64,000 bases of DNA from Trema orientale (GCA_002914845.1 JXTC01000018.1:256454-320453); one strand, 5' to 3'. Positions 23,806-35,783 are shown, counted from the stretch's first letter. Notes: generated by a model not told the origin, from the sequence alone. Translations and numbers: made by a program.

Positions 23806-24298
23806 GCTAACTAATTAAATTAATGCAACAATTCAAAAATAGGAAATTAAAATAACACAAATTCTGTCATTATTAAATCTAGATTTTCGTAAAAGATAAT
23901 TATTGCAGAACTAGGAAAAAAAAATCTTTGTAATTAATACCAAATGTTAATCTCTTGTAAAACTTGTTGAAGCAGGTAATTTCGAATTATATATAATTAT
24001 TTATATTTAATGCTTATATTAATATTATACTATTTAATACTAACACAAATTTTTATGATGGTAACCCATGGAGCCATAATCATTGAAACCTCAGTCATAT
24101 ATATATATTTATATATTGTTTTAGTTGGAAACGTTTTTGTACTTAAGCATAAGCTTGATTAGTTATTGATGTAACGACGTGCATGGAAGTCTATGATACG
24201 TATTATATATATGAAGATCGAGTTATGTTATGTTACTGGTATTAGTTAGTAGATGATTTAAATTAGGTCTTTATTATGCTTCTAGTTATTTTATTTTT
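23806..24298. other. AT-rich intergenic DNA, no gene seen
   Basis: It contains short TATATA runs near 24100 and 24210. No motif or frame worth reporting. Confidence 0.5.
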
Positions 24299-24335
24299 TT
24301 ATTTGAGAGAGCGGAATTCAAACTCATGTCCCCTC
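24280..24335 (-). repeat. Possible tRNA-type SINE, part left of Copia-2
   Basis: On the minus strand this reads a B-box-like GAGTTTGAATTCC followed by CTCTCTC and an A-rich tail. The sequence continues on the other side of Copia-2 at 29396, where an A-box-like AGTGGTTGAAGG lies about 60 bp before the B-box once Copia-2 is ignored. The last five bases (24331-24335, CCCTC) are the Copia-2 target duplicate. SINE target duplicates were not fixed. Confidence 0.4.
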
Positions 24336-24798
24336 TGTTGTGCAGCGGAAGTATAACTACTCCAAATGCTTATATTTAATATTAAGACAATATTAAATAT
24401 AAACCACCAACTAGTTACTGAAATTAACGAAAGCAGAAAATGCGCAGAAAATACTAAATGAAAAAATAAAGGAGAACACAAAATTTACCGAGGTTCGGCA
24501 AATTACCTATGTCCTCGGGGTGTTGCTGACCACTTTACTATCTTCAAAAGAGAGGAAATATAAAATCTGGATTATGATGCAAAAACCCAGAAACAAATGA
24601 GAAAAGGGGCAAAAACAAAACTATGGAGGTCCTTAGGAATAAAGATCCTCACCAACAGAGAAACTAATTTTGGGATGATTAAAACCAATTACAGAAGGCT
24701 TTATTTATAGCCAACTGTAGACCCCAAATATTCATACACAAGCGATGTGGGACAAAATACAAAACTTTTACAAAAGCTAATAAGCCAAAATTCTCACA
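24336..24798 (-). repeat. Copia-2 3' LTR
   Basis: 463 bp. On the minus strand it starts TGTGAGAATTTTGGC and ends CCGCTGCACAACA. The purine-rich AAGGTGGAGAT precedes it (24799-24809 on the plus strand). Confidence 0.93.
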
Positions 24799-25149
24799 AT
24801 CTCCACCTTGACGAGTTAGCAGGTCCCACCCAAATTTTCTCACTTCCCGTATCCTCTATCCATTACAGCAACGCCACCTTATATACCAAAAGGCACCATC
24901 AAACTTGCAGGATGTTGATCAAGTCCAAACTATGATTGAACTTGATCGATGTCACCACCTTGGTCATCATATCTGCAGGATTCTCAGCAGTCCCAATCTT
25001 CTGAAGCAGTATCTTTCTTTCATCAATAATATCTCGCACAAAGTGATATCGGACATCAATATGCTTCGTACGTACATGATATACTGGATTTTTCGCTAAG
25101 TGAATGGCACTCTGACTATCAGAATAAATACAGAAATGCTCCTGAACAA

Positions 25150-26350
25150 CTCCCAGCTTTTCTAGTAATCCTTATAACCAAATAGCTTCCTTCACAGCCT
25201 CTGTAAGTGCCATGTACTCTGCCTCTATAGTAGACAAAGCAACTGTAGACTGTAAAGTAGACTTCCAACTGATTGGTGCTCTTGCAAATGTTAATACATA
25301 TCCAGTAGTTGATTGACGTTTATCTAAATCACCAGCATAATCTGAATCAACATATCCAACTACATACTGACCAAGTCTATCATCCCGCTCAAAAACCAAA
25401 CCAACATCTACAGTCTCCAATAGGTACCGTAGAATCTATTTTACAGCTTGCCAATGATCTTTTCCCGGATCATGCATATACCTACTCACAACTCCAACTA
25501 CATGTGAAATGTCAGGTCTCGTATACACCATCGCATACATCAAGCTACCAACTGTATTCGAATACAAAACTTGTGACATGTACTCTCGCTCTGCATCTGT
25601 ACTCGGGGACAGAGATGCACGAAGCTTGAAATGAGGAGCAAGCGGTGTACTAACAGGTTTTGATTGTTCAGTCATACCAAAACGCTGTAATATCTTCTTC
25701 AGATATTGCTTCTGAGTCAAACTAACCTTGCCTCTCCCTCTATCTCTGCTAATCTCCATACCGAGAATCTTCTTCGCTTCACCAAGATCCTTCGTCTCAA
25801 ACTTTTGATTTAGCTGAGCCTTCAACTTCTCAATTTCTTCTTGATTCTTTGAAGCAATCAACATATCATCAACATACAAGAGTAGATAAATGAAGGACCT
25901 ACCTCGTAGCCTGCGAAAATACACACAACTATTGAACTTGCTTCTTGTGTACTTCTGACCCATCAAAAACTGATCAAATCGCTTCTACCACTGCCTTGGC
26001 GACTGTTTCAGACCGTAAAGCGATCTTTTCAGTTTGCAAACCTAATTTTCTTTTCCAGCAACCTTGAATCCTTCTGGCTGAGACATATAGATTTCCTCTT
26101 CCAAATCACCGTGTAGAAATGCAGTTTTCACATTTAATTGAACTAGTTCAAGATCCAATTGCGCTATCAAGGCTAACAAAATTCTAATGGAGGAATGCTT
26201 AACAACTGGAGAAAATACCTTATTGTAATCAATTCCTTCCAATTGAGCGTAGCCTTTTGCCACCAATCTTGCCTTGAAGCGAACATCATTCTTATCAGGA
26301 AATCCATCTTTCTTTGTATATACCCATTTGCACCCAATTGCCTTCTAATT
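25150..26350 (-). pseudogene. Copia-2 reverse transcriptase and RNase H
   Basis: Minus-strand blocks show GYAQLEGIDYNKVFSPVVKH and FLHGDLEEEIYMSQPEGF (26042-26266), YLLLYVDDMLIASK with the YVDD active site and LGMEISRDR (25436-25966), then GYVDSDYAGDLDKRQSTTGY and STIEAEYMALTEA of RNase H (25172-25420). Motifs and order are those of copia pol. Broken. Confidence 0.92.
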
Positions 26351-28030
26351 CCTCGGTAGTTGAGCTAGCTCCCAAGTTTCATTCTTCCGAAGAGACTGCA
26401 TTTCTTCCTCTATTGCTTTCTTCCACTGTTCATTTTCTGAACTTTTGACTACATCTTTGTACGTGGAAGGAACATCATCATCTACAATAGGAAATGCATA
26501 GGCCACCATATCAACAAATCGAGCAAGTTTGCGAATTTCACGTCTTGGCCTATTTTGTACAATTGACTCTTGCTGTTGTTGAGGCTCTTGGGTTGGAACC
26601 TCTTCTTCATCTTTAGTGTCTTCCTCTGCCAATGGAGTGTCACCACTATTTTCAACAACATTAGCTGGGACTACTATTGTCATTTTCTCAAACTTCATCT
26701 GCTACCGACTAGGCTCCACCTACTGCGGAATATTAATGGCCTTCTCTTAGTCTTCTGTTACCTTCTTCAACATGGCAGACTCATCAAATGTAACATCTCT
26801 ACTAAATAAAATCTTCCTCGAACTTAGACACCAAAGTCGATATCCCTTTACACCTGAGCTGATCCCCATAAATAATGCTTTCTTGGCTCTCAGATCCAAC
26901 TCGGATTCTTTTACATGATAATAGGCAGTGGAACCAAAGACATGTAAAGAATCATAATCACTAGCAAGTTTTCCAGACCATACCTCAAGAGGGGTTTTGC
27001 CCCCAATTGCAGTCGATGGTAAACCATTAATAAGATGACATGCATACGTAATTCTCTTAGCCCAAAAAACATTGCTCAACCCAGCATTGGACAACATACA
27101 CCGAACCTTCTCCAGCAAAGTCCGATTCATGCGTTTTGCCACCACATTCTGCTGTGGTGTTTTTCTGATTGTAAAGTGACGCACAATACCTTCAGACTAG
27201 CAAATTCCCAAAAATGGATCGCTCCTATATTCTCTACCATTATCTGATCGAAGTCGTTTGATCTTTCTGCTCGTCTGAGTCTCAATCATCTTTTTCTATT
27301 TAAGGAAAACTTCAAGCATGTCATCCTTATTCTTCATTATATACACCCAAACTATTCTGGAAAAATCGTCGACAAAAGTAACAAAATAGTGCATACCTCC
27401 CAAATAAGCTATCTTGGTAGGTCCCTACATATCTGAATAAACATAATCCAGAATACCCTCAGTATTGTGAATTATTGTGCCGAACTTCACTCTTGTCTGT
27501 TTTCCCTGAACACAGTATTTACAAAAGTCCAACTTGCAGGGCTTCGCTCTTTTCAGTAAGCCTTGTTTCACTAAACTAAAGAAAGCTTTCTCCCCTGCAT
27601 GTCCCAAACGCATATGCCATAACCAGGTAATTTCTAAAGCTTTATCATCTTCAGAAACCGCAGCAACTGATCCAATAACTGTACTACTATTGTAATAATA
27701 CAAGTTATTTCTTCTTATACCTTTCATCACCACCAAAGAGCCTGAAGTGACTTTCAAAATTCCATCTCGTATAGATATAGCGAAGCCTTTAGATTCTAAA
27801 TCTCCTAAAGAGATGAGATTCTTTTTCAATTTTAGTATATACCGAACATCTGTCAGAACTCTAGTCGATCCATCATGATTCTTCAATCGAATTGAACCTA
27901 CTCCAACTGTTTTACACGATTCATCATTACCCATATAAATAACTCCACCATCTAGCTCTTCAAAGTTGAAGAACTACTCCTTGTGAGGACACATATGATA
28001 AGTGCAACCCGAATCTAAAATCCACTCGTT
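26351..28030 (-). pseudogene. Copia-2 protease and integrase
   Basis: A protease motif of the type DSGCTYHMCPHKE lies near 27970-28020. The GAG-pre-integrase and zinc region (WLWHMRLGHAGEKAF, CKYCVQGKQTR) lies at 27425-27700. The integrase core follows at 26747-27184 (TPQQNVVAKRMNRTLLEKVR, LINGLPSTAIGGKTPLEVW). An acidic linker at 26345-26698 leads into reverse transcriptase. Broken. Confidence 0.9.
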
Positions 28031-28059
28031 ACGCTGAGACGTCATCGGCTGACTAATAG

Positions 28060-28898
28060 AGCAAAATCTGACTCATCATCTTCAACTTCAGCTACATATG
28101 CATCAAAAGTAGTCTTGCCCTTGCCTTTATTCTGTAACTTTGGACAATCTTTCTTCCAATGCCCTTTCTCATGATAAAAGACTCATTCATCCTTACCAGG
28201 TCTTCTCTTTGAACAAGATCTACCCCTTTTCTCCTACTTACGGCTTTGACTACGTCCCCTGACTGTAAGCACTTCTGCTGGAATGTCCCTATTCTCCTTC
28301 TAATCTTTCTTCCGAATCTCATGATTGTACAATGCAACACTCACTTTATCGAAGGATAATTTTTCCTTCCCATGAAGCAATGTAATACAGAGATGATCTA
28401 ACTCATCAGGAAGGGACCCAATCAGCAACATTGCTTTATCCTCATCTTTGAAGGTTTCATCCAAATTCAACAAGTCTGCAATCAACTGGTTGAACATATT
28501 AATGTGGTCACCAATAGTTGTACCAGGCTTTAACTAGAGGTGGAAAAGTCTCTTCTTCAAGTATAGCCGGTTCTCATTACTCTTCTTCATATATTTGTTC
28601 ATGAGCGCCTTCCACAGCTTACTTGCAGAAGTCTCCCTCATGAATGGATACTTCTGTTCTCTATAAAGACATGAGCAGATCGTACCACAAGCTTGACGAT
28701 TGATCCTCTCCCATTCTTATCATCCATCTTCTCTGGTTTCGTCTCCTCCAGAGCAATATCCTGATCTTGTTGACATAAACCATCTAATACCTCGCACTGC
28801 CATAAGCCGAAGTTATTTCGGCCATCAAATTTCTCCACATCGATTTTTGCACTAGTCACAGTCTTCGTCTTTGCCGGCGTTGACGAAGATTCTGACAT
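28060..28898 (-). pseudogene. Copia-2 gag
   Basis: Starts at 28898 on the minus strand with MSESSSTPAKTKTVTSA followed by KFDGRNNFGLWQ, a usual Tnt1-like gag opening. A central block (28300-28497) contains LLIGSLPDELDHL, and a zinc-knuckle-like region lies around 28120-28190. Broken. Confidence 0.85.
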
Positions 28899-28948
28899 TT
28901 CTGCTAATATTTCAAATAGCTACCAAACAAAGCCTAGGGCGAACCTGC

Positions 28949-28962
28949 TTCTCTGATACAAC
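28949..28962 (-). other. Copia-2 primer-binding site
   Basis: On the minus strand TTGTATCAGAGAAG follows the 5' LTR within two bases and resembles the complement of the initiator tRNA-Met 3' end. Confidence 0.7.
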
Positions 28963-28963
28963 T

Positions 28964-29395
28964 TGTTGTGCAGCGGAAGCACAACTACTCCAAATGCTTA
29001 TATTTAATATTAAGACAATATTAAATATAAACTACCAACTAGCTACTGAAATTAACGAAAGTAGAAAATGCGCAGAAAATACTAAATGCAAAAATAAAGG
29101 AGAACACAAAATTTAGCGAGGTTCGGCAAATTACCTACGTCCTCGGGGCGTTGCTGACCACTTCACTATCTTCAAAAAAGAGAAAATATAAAATCTGGGT
29201 TATAATGCAAAAACTCATAAACAAATGAGAAAAGGGGCAAAAATAAAACTATGGAGGTCTTTAGGAATAAACGTCCTCACCAATAGTACAGAAGGTTTTA
29301 TTTATAGCCAACTGCAGACCCCAAATATTCATACACAAGTGATATGGGACAAAGTACAAAACTATTACAAAAACTAACAAACCAAAATTCTAACA
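28964..29395 (-). repeat. Copia-2 5' LTR
   Basis: 432 bp, matching 24336-24798 apart from scattered substitutions and one indel of about 31 bp near 29285. Followed by the target duplicate CCCTC. Confidence 0.93.
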
Positions 29396-29460
29396 CCCTC
29401 TATACCGGAGGAAGTGGTTAACCCCTTAAATTATACCTTCAACCACTTTAATGTCACATT
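29396..29460 (-). repeat. Possible tRNA-type SINE, part right of Copia-2
   Basis: On the minus strand this holds AGTGGTTGAAGG (A-box-like) and GGGGTTAACCACTTCC, continuing into the B-box-like part at 24299-24330 across the Copia-2 insertion. See the left part for the reasoning and limits. Confidence 0.4.
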
Positions 29461-30130
29461 ATTATAGTATATTTGTATAGGTCAGGCCATCTGTTGCATT
29501 AACTTGCATATAAGTTAGCTTATTTATTAACTAAGCTTTCTAAACATAGGTGTCCTTAGCTTATAGGTAAGCAAAATAAATAAATAAATAAATTGTAATC
29601 ATGAAAAACTGAGCCAGTGTGTGGTTGTACATACGAGTCAGACTTGTTTGTAAAAAGAATGTTGAAAAAAAGGCTCTAGCAACTTTGAAACTAAAAGTAT
29701 TTGAATCTATAAATATTCAAATTGGGAGCTTTTAATTAGACGACTGTACGTAATTATTCTCATTATAATGACCTGTGTTTAAAGTTCGAAATTATAAATT
29801 CAAAATAGTCTGTTAACCCACATTTTAGAGAAGCAAATAATTATATATGATTATGTATAGTAGGTTTCGAGTCGAACACACTTCCGAAGAAGTATCTAGT
29901 ATGTAGTTAATAGACTGGCCTGGATAATATTACTAATTATGTTGTGTAGCACATGGAGGAACAATAAGTATTAATTGTGTTTTATGGTTGCTTATTTTCG
30001 TGTTAAATTATTTTCATTTTTTTTAATATTATCATGCAATTTTCATAACTAGTTGTGCTCATTTCTGATGTTAAATCAGATTTTTTGGCCTAATTATATC
30101 TGTTTTTGATATTTTGCTATTTTTATACTT
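29461..30130. other. AT-rich intergenic DNA, no gene seen
   Basis: No frame, RNA gene or repeat boundary recognised. A short AAAT microsatellite lies near 29575-29592. Confidence 0.5.
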
Positions 30131-30333
30131 AATCATGCAGGTTTTATCGCCAACTGGAGCTAGCTCAGTTGGTCTAAGGCTTTAGGGATGTGTGTGTGAG
30201 TTTGAGGGGGAGGTGTCAGGGGTTCAAGCCTTGGTAGTATGTGTGTGTGATATTTTCCTTTAAATTTATAGTAAGTGGTGGTCATTAGTTAAGCCCCACT
30301 TTAATTTAAAAAAAAAATCACGCAGGTTTTATC
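30131..30333 (+). mobile_element. tRNA-derived SINE with 18-bp target duplication
   Basis: The body (30149-30315) contains an RNA polymerase III A box TAGCTCAGTTGG at 30161-30172 and a B box GGTTCAAGCC at 30221-30230, spaced as in tRNA-derived promoters, and ends in an A run. It is flanked by AATCATGCAGGTTTTATC (30131-30148) and AATCACGCAGGTTTTATC (30316-30333), which differ at one base. A TG-rich tract sits between the boxes and after the B box. It is a complete, fairly young SINE. It is not a functional tRNA: the body does not fold as a full cloverleaf. Confidence 0.88.
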
Positions 30334-32023
30334 AATATATTCAAGTATGGGCTTAATACGTTTTTGGCTTTTGCATTTTTTAAATGGGAAATTGACAAAA
30401 TAACTTTTCTCTTATTAATTTTATTTTCAAATCTATTTTAACTAATTTTAGTGTTCAACTTAAAAAATATATTTGACATTCATTATTTTTTAGACTAATT
30501 TTAAGAATTAACACTATAAAGTTTAAATTGTTCTGTTAACAAACATAGATATATTGATTAGATATTAATTTCTGACATTCTTCATTCCTACGTACTTTTA
30601 TTTATAATACATTTAATCTCATTTGTTGCCCGTCACACACCTACTAATTAGAGTATAACGACGATAAAGGTTACAAAAAAATAAAGGACAAACGGAGTTC
30701 TTCCACCGACTAATTATACGCGGTATCAGTAACACGACCGATCAAAAGAAAAATCAGAGTAGTACCGAGTCCAAGTCATAGTACTCAGCAGTGAAAGGAA
30801 ATCATACATTTCATGATCAAGGGTTGGGCTTCCTTATATCTATTTTTTGCTCCAAAAAGAAGAAAAAGAAGTATGTGTTGACTTTAGGCAACTAATTGTG
30901 GTGAGTGGACGACTTCCACTGACAAGATAGGCCTTTGCAATAAATAATTGGAGGTGGAAGCTCAAGCTGTGACTCCATATTTTACTCGGAACTTCATTAA
31001 GATTTGCCCAACGATCGATAATGTTATGCTTAAAATGGTAAAAATAATCGAATAAAAAAGATTAAATAATTCGACAGAAAAGATGAAGAAGAAGCAGGCT
31101 ATGTCATATGTATATATACATGTGTAATATATATACAGAAAATGAATTGTATATGTAGACACATTTACTTTGAAAATGAATTGAAAATGAACTGATAATG
31201 TTATGCTAAAACGCGGGATATATTTTGTATAGTTATCCCTTTGTAATTTATCTATGTACACATATTGATCGTGTAAAGAGTCTAAAGACAACTTTATCAT
31301 GTGTTATCTAATTAAAAAATAAACTGAGGTTCCAATATTGAATAGTCCAACACTGGGATGCACTAGTAAAATGCAAAGTGAATGGTTGAAATATCCTTGA
31401 GTTATAAGCAGTACGGTTTAACTTATGGGCACTTGTGACGAACTTTTACAGTTGATCCCTCTCTTCCACCGTGTATTCATCTATGTAATTTATATATGTA
31501 CGTTCACAAAAGAGGCTTTAGATATAGTCCATTTTCAAGACCAATCCCGTTGTATAATTTAACTAGCACATAACATAACATATTTGTCGAATGTCATCTC
31601 CTATAAAAGAAAATATATAACATACATATGTATTCAATAGTACATAATTAGCTGAAAAGTACATTTCACGACGTTCCTCTACGGATACGGTATGAAATAG
31701 ACCAAAACCATGGGAACATCTTTGTTAAAGAGACAAACTAGAAGAAATTAACTCAATATTTTAATAACATATATCACACTATGGACGGTTGCTAGCGCAG
31801 GGAGGCCTAGTTGTCCTAGTGATCTTTTAGATCTGCTTGGTTGAATATTGAACATTTCGCGTTATAATCCTTTCAATTAGAAGAATATGCAAGTAGACTA
31901 CGATACTACTCCACAATGTTCAAATAAATGTTTAAAACGTTTGTCTTATTTGTCTTCTATTTTGATGGCTGGCCACCTTTACCAAATAATTAAAACGCTT
32001 CTTTGTTCGCCTTTTTTCAGGTC
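30334..32023. other. Intergenic DNA upstream of gene A, no gene seen
   Basis: AT-rich. A 112-codon minus-strand frame at 30962-31300 is Tyr/Phe/Ile-rich low complexity and is rejected. Nothing else recognisable is seen until the TATA box of gene A. Confidence 0.5.
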
Positions 32024-32031
32024 TATAAATA
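32024..32031 (+). promoter_or_regulatory. TATA box of gene A
   Basis: TATAAATA lies 86 bp before the ATG at 32110. Transcription would start near 32055, giving a leader of about 55 nt. Gene B has an equivalent TATATAAA element followed by a similar CCTTCAA phrase. Confidence 0.65.
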
Positions 32032-32109
32032 CACCTTCAATTGCCTCAACCTTTATCTAATTAACTTCCTATAATTCGATAACTAAGGTTAAAAACTACA
32101 AGAATAATC

Positions 32110-32834
32110 ATGATGAATATACTCCTCTTCTTAGCTTGTCTTGTATTTTTCTCAATATTTCCTGCTCATGCAAGAATGTTACCAGCAGGTATATATAATT
32201 AATTCAACTGCTATGTAGAATGCTAAACACAATTTCCGACCTCATATATGTGTGTGTATATATATATAATGTTGGTTAAACAATTACCGAACTTATGTCC
32301 TGATATCTAATATTATTTTTTACGTTTAATTTCCATGCAGAGACTATAATTCCTCAAGGTGAAAAGTATGACATGATAATCAGTATTTACGGCAAAAGCC
32401 CAGCGCTGAGCCCGCCACCACCTCCATCTTCATCTCCGCCCATAAAACCGTCGACCGGTGCTTGCGAACCTTGTGAGGACGTTGCGCAGATCACTGGTAA
32501 ATCCGAATTAAGAGCTGAAAATGACTTTGAATCACCACTCGCTCACCCGTCTCCAATGCCCTTCTCCCGGCCAATCATTCAAATGCTCGGTATAAAGGAT
32601 AACGACGACGCTTTCTCTCTTGATCATCACAGCATTAGTGGTACTAGTACTACTACTAGTCAAGGCGACTACCGGCAACTCACGACGACAATAGAAGCAG
32701 AGAGCTTGTCATGTGAAATTGTGGCGAACGTCGACGGAAAGCGGCCTCCGTCTCCGCCGCCGCCTGGTCCCCCTGGATCATCACCAATTGTTCCCGCCAG
32801 CTCGCTTGCCTCGAAGTGGAAGACCATGTGGTGA
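32110..32834 (+). CDS. Gene A: small secreted proline-rich protein of unknown family (two exons)
   Basis: Exons 32110-32188 and 32341-32834 join in phase 1 across a 152-bp intron with GT and AG ends, giving 190 residues. Residues 1-21 form a hydrophobic leader ending PAHA, so cleavage before RMLPA is likely and the product should be secreted. A block at 34-50 (EKYDMIISIYGKSPALS) is followed by PPPPPSSSPP. Later come CEPC, a Ser/Thr-rich middle, a second proline block (161-175, RPPSPPPPGPPGSSP) and a Lys-Thr-Met-Trp C-terminus. Gene B at 53150-54026 shares leader end, intron position and phase, the MIISIYGK...PALSPPP block, NDD-(F/Y)-S and KTMW. Conservation in two diverged copies argues it is a real gene. 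I do not recognise the family; a hydroxyproline-rich peptide precursor or small cell-wall protein is possible by analogy only. Two in-frame ATGs start it; the first is used. Confidence 0.85.
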
Positions 32835-33492
32835 TTTAACTATATTAGTAATTTAACTTTTATTTAGTCTCACGACAACGACCGGCAGGGCACCATAATT
32901 ACATCGCGCATTTCCGTAAGACTCCTGTGTTGTGTAATTATGGAATTTATGTACTCTCTGGTAATGATATAGTAGTGTAGAGAATAATCCCATGATAATA
33001 TTATAGCGCACGTAAATTCATGAGGATTAATTCAGTGAATTTTCCCTCAAATCGGAACTTAGAAATAGTTTGGAGAGTTTCTATGTTGATTGTGGGTTGA
33101 ATTGAAATTTAACTTAAGTCTCATGTTGTTTTAAAAATATATATCAACGGTTTTAGAGTTAGTTTTCCTGAAAAACGGCAAACGGGCATAATTAGTACGT
33201 TAATTAGACTAATTCTATACGTAAGGACATTTTCGTCATTTTGCTAAGAACAATAGAATTTCAATAATTTGGGACCATAAGTGTATTGAGAATCTTATTT
33301 AGGCCTTATGGTTCAAATTTGGTGACAAATGGAAATTTTGGAAAGAAATAATGGTGATAAAATATATTTTAAAGGCAAAAGGGCAAAAAAAAAATAAGTA
33401 TGGTTGTGGCAATTTATATTATAGTAGCAAGGACTTAAATGAAAAAATCTCTTAAGAGCTGCAACAAGTAGGAAAAGTGGCAAAACATGATA
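32835..33492. other. 3' flank of gene A
   Basis: Presumably includes the gene A 3' UTR; AATAAT-type signals lie near 32982-32999. The remainder is AT-rich without genes up to the target duplicate of the solo LTR. Confidence 0.5.
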
Positions 33493-35783
33493 GAAATTGT
33501 GATATCCCACTTTTTTAATATTATTATTATAATATATTTTTAATTTATTTATTTTATTAATGGTGGGTTCCACAGCTTTTTTTTTTTTTATGAAAAAAAA
33601 CAACCTCTTTCTTTCTCTCCTCTCTCCCTCTGGATGCATCTCTCTCTCTCTCTTTGTTCTCTCTCGTTTGACCAAAGGAGACCGAAACTACAGCTCCTTC
33701 AGGCACCACTGTCCAACTACCATCCTACCACGGGAACTACCGGTGCAGCTCCAGCTCACCGCCAGCTGCAAGCCGCCGCCCTCGGAGCAGCCATCGGAGC
33801 CGCCGAACACCAGGGAGGGGTGAAGGAAACTGCGGATATTTTCGGTCATCGGCGACTATTCCGGCAACCGTTTGATGTTAAACTGGACTCGTTGGATTTG
33901 TCTCGTCGCAATGATCATCAAGGTATATATTTCATGACTCCATTTTGTCCAGATTAGAAGTTACCATTTTTGTCTATTTTTGAGCTCGAGTTTGACTTTT
34001 AATCTAACCGTTAGATGTTTTTGATGTCATTTTTAGAATATACTCAGAAAATGATGAAGTTTGATATATATATATATTGACTATGTTTGGTAACCGGCAC
34101 GAAAAAAATATCTAACGGCTTAGATTTTGTCTCGTTTTGCCTACTATCGGTCCGATGTCGACCGAACTGGTCGAATTATATGTCTAACTTACCTATTTTG
34201 GGCATTAGGAATTCAATGGAGAAGTCTGCTTATGGATTTGAAGCTCCGTTGAGAAGCTGGTCTTTCCTAAGTGAGCGATCGAGGGCGTGGAATTGGTTCC
34301 CGACCCTCTGAGTGATCGTTCAACAGCACCTTGAAGATCCAATAGCATGGTATCGCTATTCTAGTGCAGTAGAGATTCAGTTACCTATATTTTTATACTG
34401 TTTTGAATAAAACTTATTTTCTGCAACACATGATGACAAATATGATTTTAGAACTACTTTGGATATATGTGATGGAATTGAATTGTATTATATATATTGG
34501 ATTGCTCTGGGACTTTTCTGAGTGCAGGTTATTTTTGGATATGTTAAAATAGGGCTATTATGCCGCCCATTTTTCTATAAATTATAATTAACTATTTTAT
34601 TAAAAAAACCAGAGTATTACTTAAATTTAAATTACTGTATGTCTATTTTTACACATCAGTTCAATGTACATGTATCATAGAAACATACATGGGTACCAGG
34701 TTAGCATCATAGATTTTTTACAGTGTGGCACTACGGCCCCATTGACGGTGCAGAGTTTGTGAATCTGCACGAGATTTTTCTTCTAATTACCTCCTAATTT
34801 AGTAGGTGTAGGCAATGTAGTTGCCCTTCCATCTTTGGTAGGTGACACACGGGTATCCCCTCCGGTTATGAGCTCGGTATCAGACAGGCTGTATGGCACA
34901 TGTAGTACCAACACCCTGGTTTCCATTGATGAGAGGTGGTGAACTCATGGGTATGGGTGGATTTGTGTCATGTGTTTGTGGACTGATTGATTTTCGGATA
35001 CAATGCTTTTTATATATTTATATATATGTATGTGCATATGGACTATCGGTTTTGGAGATTTTTATGTATATATGTATATATAGTTTTGCAAAAGTGTTTT
35101 GGATTAAACCAATCATGCAGGGGCTTTCCATCACTAAAAAAAAATTTTAGATGAGGTAATAGTATTCCTACTGAGTTTTCGAGCTCACCCCTTCTATTTT
35201 TCTTTCCTTTCAGGTGGTTGTTCATTCGAGTTAGTTATCTCGTTGGCTAGACAAGTCACTTGGTTATGCTCGCGGTCTTTTGCATTTTTGGTTGGTACCT
35301 TTTCTTTGTCTCACTCTTTCCCTATGTCTAATTATTTAGCCAACTTCATTGATTCTACTAAGTAAATGTATGAGGATGTATTTACTATTATTTGAGGATT
35401 TGGTATATAAATTGGACATAATGATTCCTAAGGAGTTTATCTTCAAAATTTTAAATACTTGGAATTTTAACAAACTTAAAAGTTAAATTTAAGATATTCG
35501 GATTCAAGATTTGAAAAATCTACTTAATCAACACTGTACTTTTATTAAACTAAGTTTTCGTACAACTTAACTATGTTTTCTTGAATTTTAATTGGTGTAT
35601 CTTTCTTAATAAATTAAACTAAAGATGAACCCTTTTTGTATAGAATTTCTAACAATTTGAGAGCTAGAATGGAAAATTCAAATACTTGATTTTCTCTGAA
35701 TTTTGCAAAATTCTTTATTTATCTTTATTTACACTTAAAATTACTAAAAGTCACGGCTTTTGATTTTCAGTCGTGACAGAAAT
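33493..35783 (+). mobile_element. Solo LTR of about 2.28 kb downstream of gene A
   Basis: The block 33498-35778 starts TGTGATATCCCAC and ends CAGTCGTGACA, with a perfect 5-bp duplication GAAAT on both sides (33493-33497, 35779-35783). No retroviral-type gene or internal repeat of its own end is seen, so a solo LTR is the simplest reading. The terminal wording is like that of many plant Ty3/gypsy LTRs; the lineage is not determined. It has a CT-rich leader-like stretch (33600-33660), then a more GC-rich part (33690-33900) with overlapping open frames lacking any known motif. Confidence 0.75.

Larger units (their letters stand above)
24336..29395 (-). mobile_element. Copia-2: Ty1/copia element (Tnt1/Tork-type), minus strand
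   Basis: The LTRs at 24336-24798 and 28964-29395 are flanked by a perfect 5-bp duplication, CCCTC (24331-24335 and 29396-29400). On the minus strand the order is LTR, primer site, gag, zinc-knuckle region, protease, integrase, reverse transcriptase, RNase H, purine tract, LTR. By eye the LTRs differ at about 7 percent of aligned positions plus one indel of about 31 bp. The element is full-length in structure, of intermediate age, and broken by several changes. Confidence 0.95.

Noticed and set aside
30149-30240. A tRNA gene, because A and B boxes are present
   Set aside because: The spacer, A tail, and long target duplicates mark it as a SINE, and the body does not form a plausible cloverleaf.
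30962-31300. 112-codon minus-strand frame upstream of gene A
   Set aside because: Tyr/Ile/Phe-rich composition typical of AT-rich noncoding DNA, with no motif or splice context.
33560-33957. Two overlapping frames (87 and 107 codons) with His/Pro/Ala-rich products
   Set aside because: They lie wholly inside the solo LTR in its leader-like part, in different frames, with no known domain.
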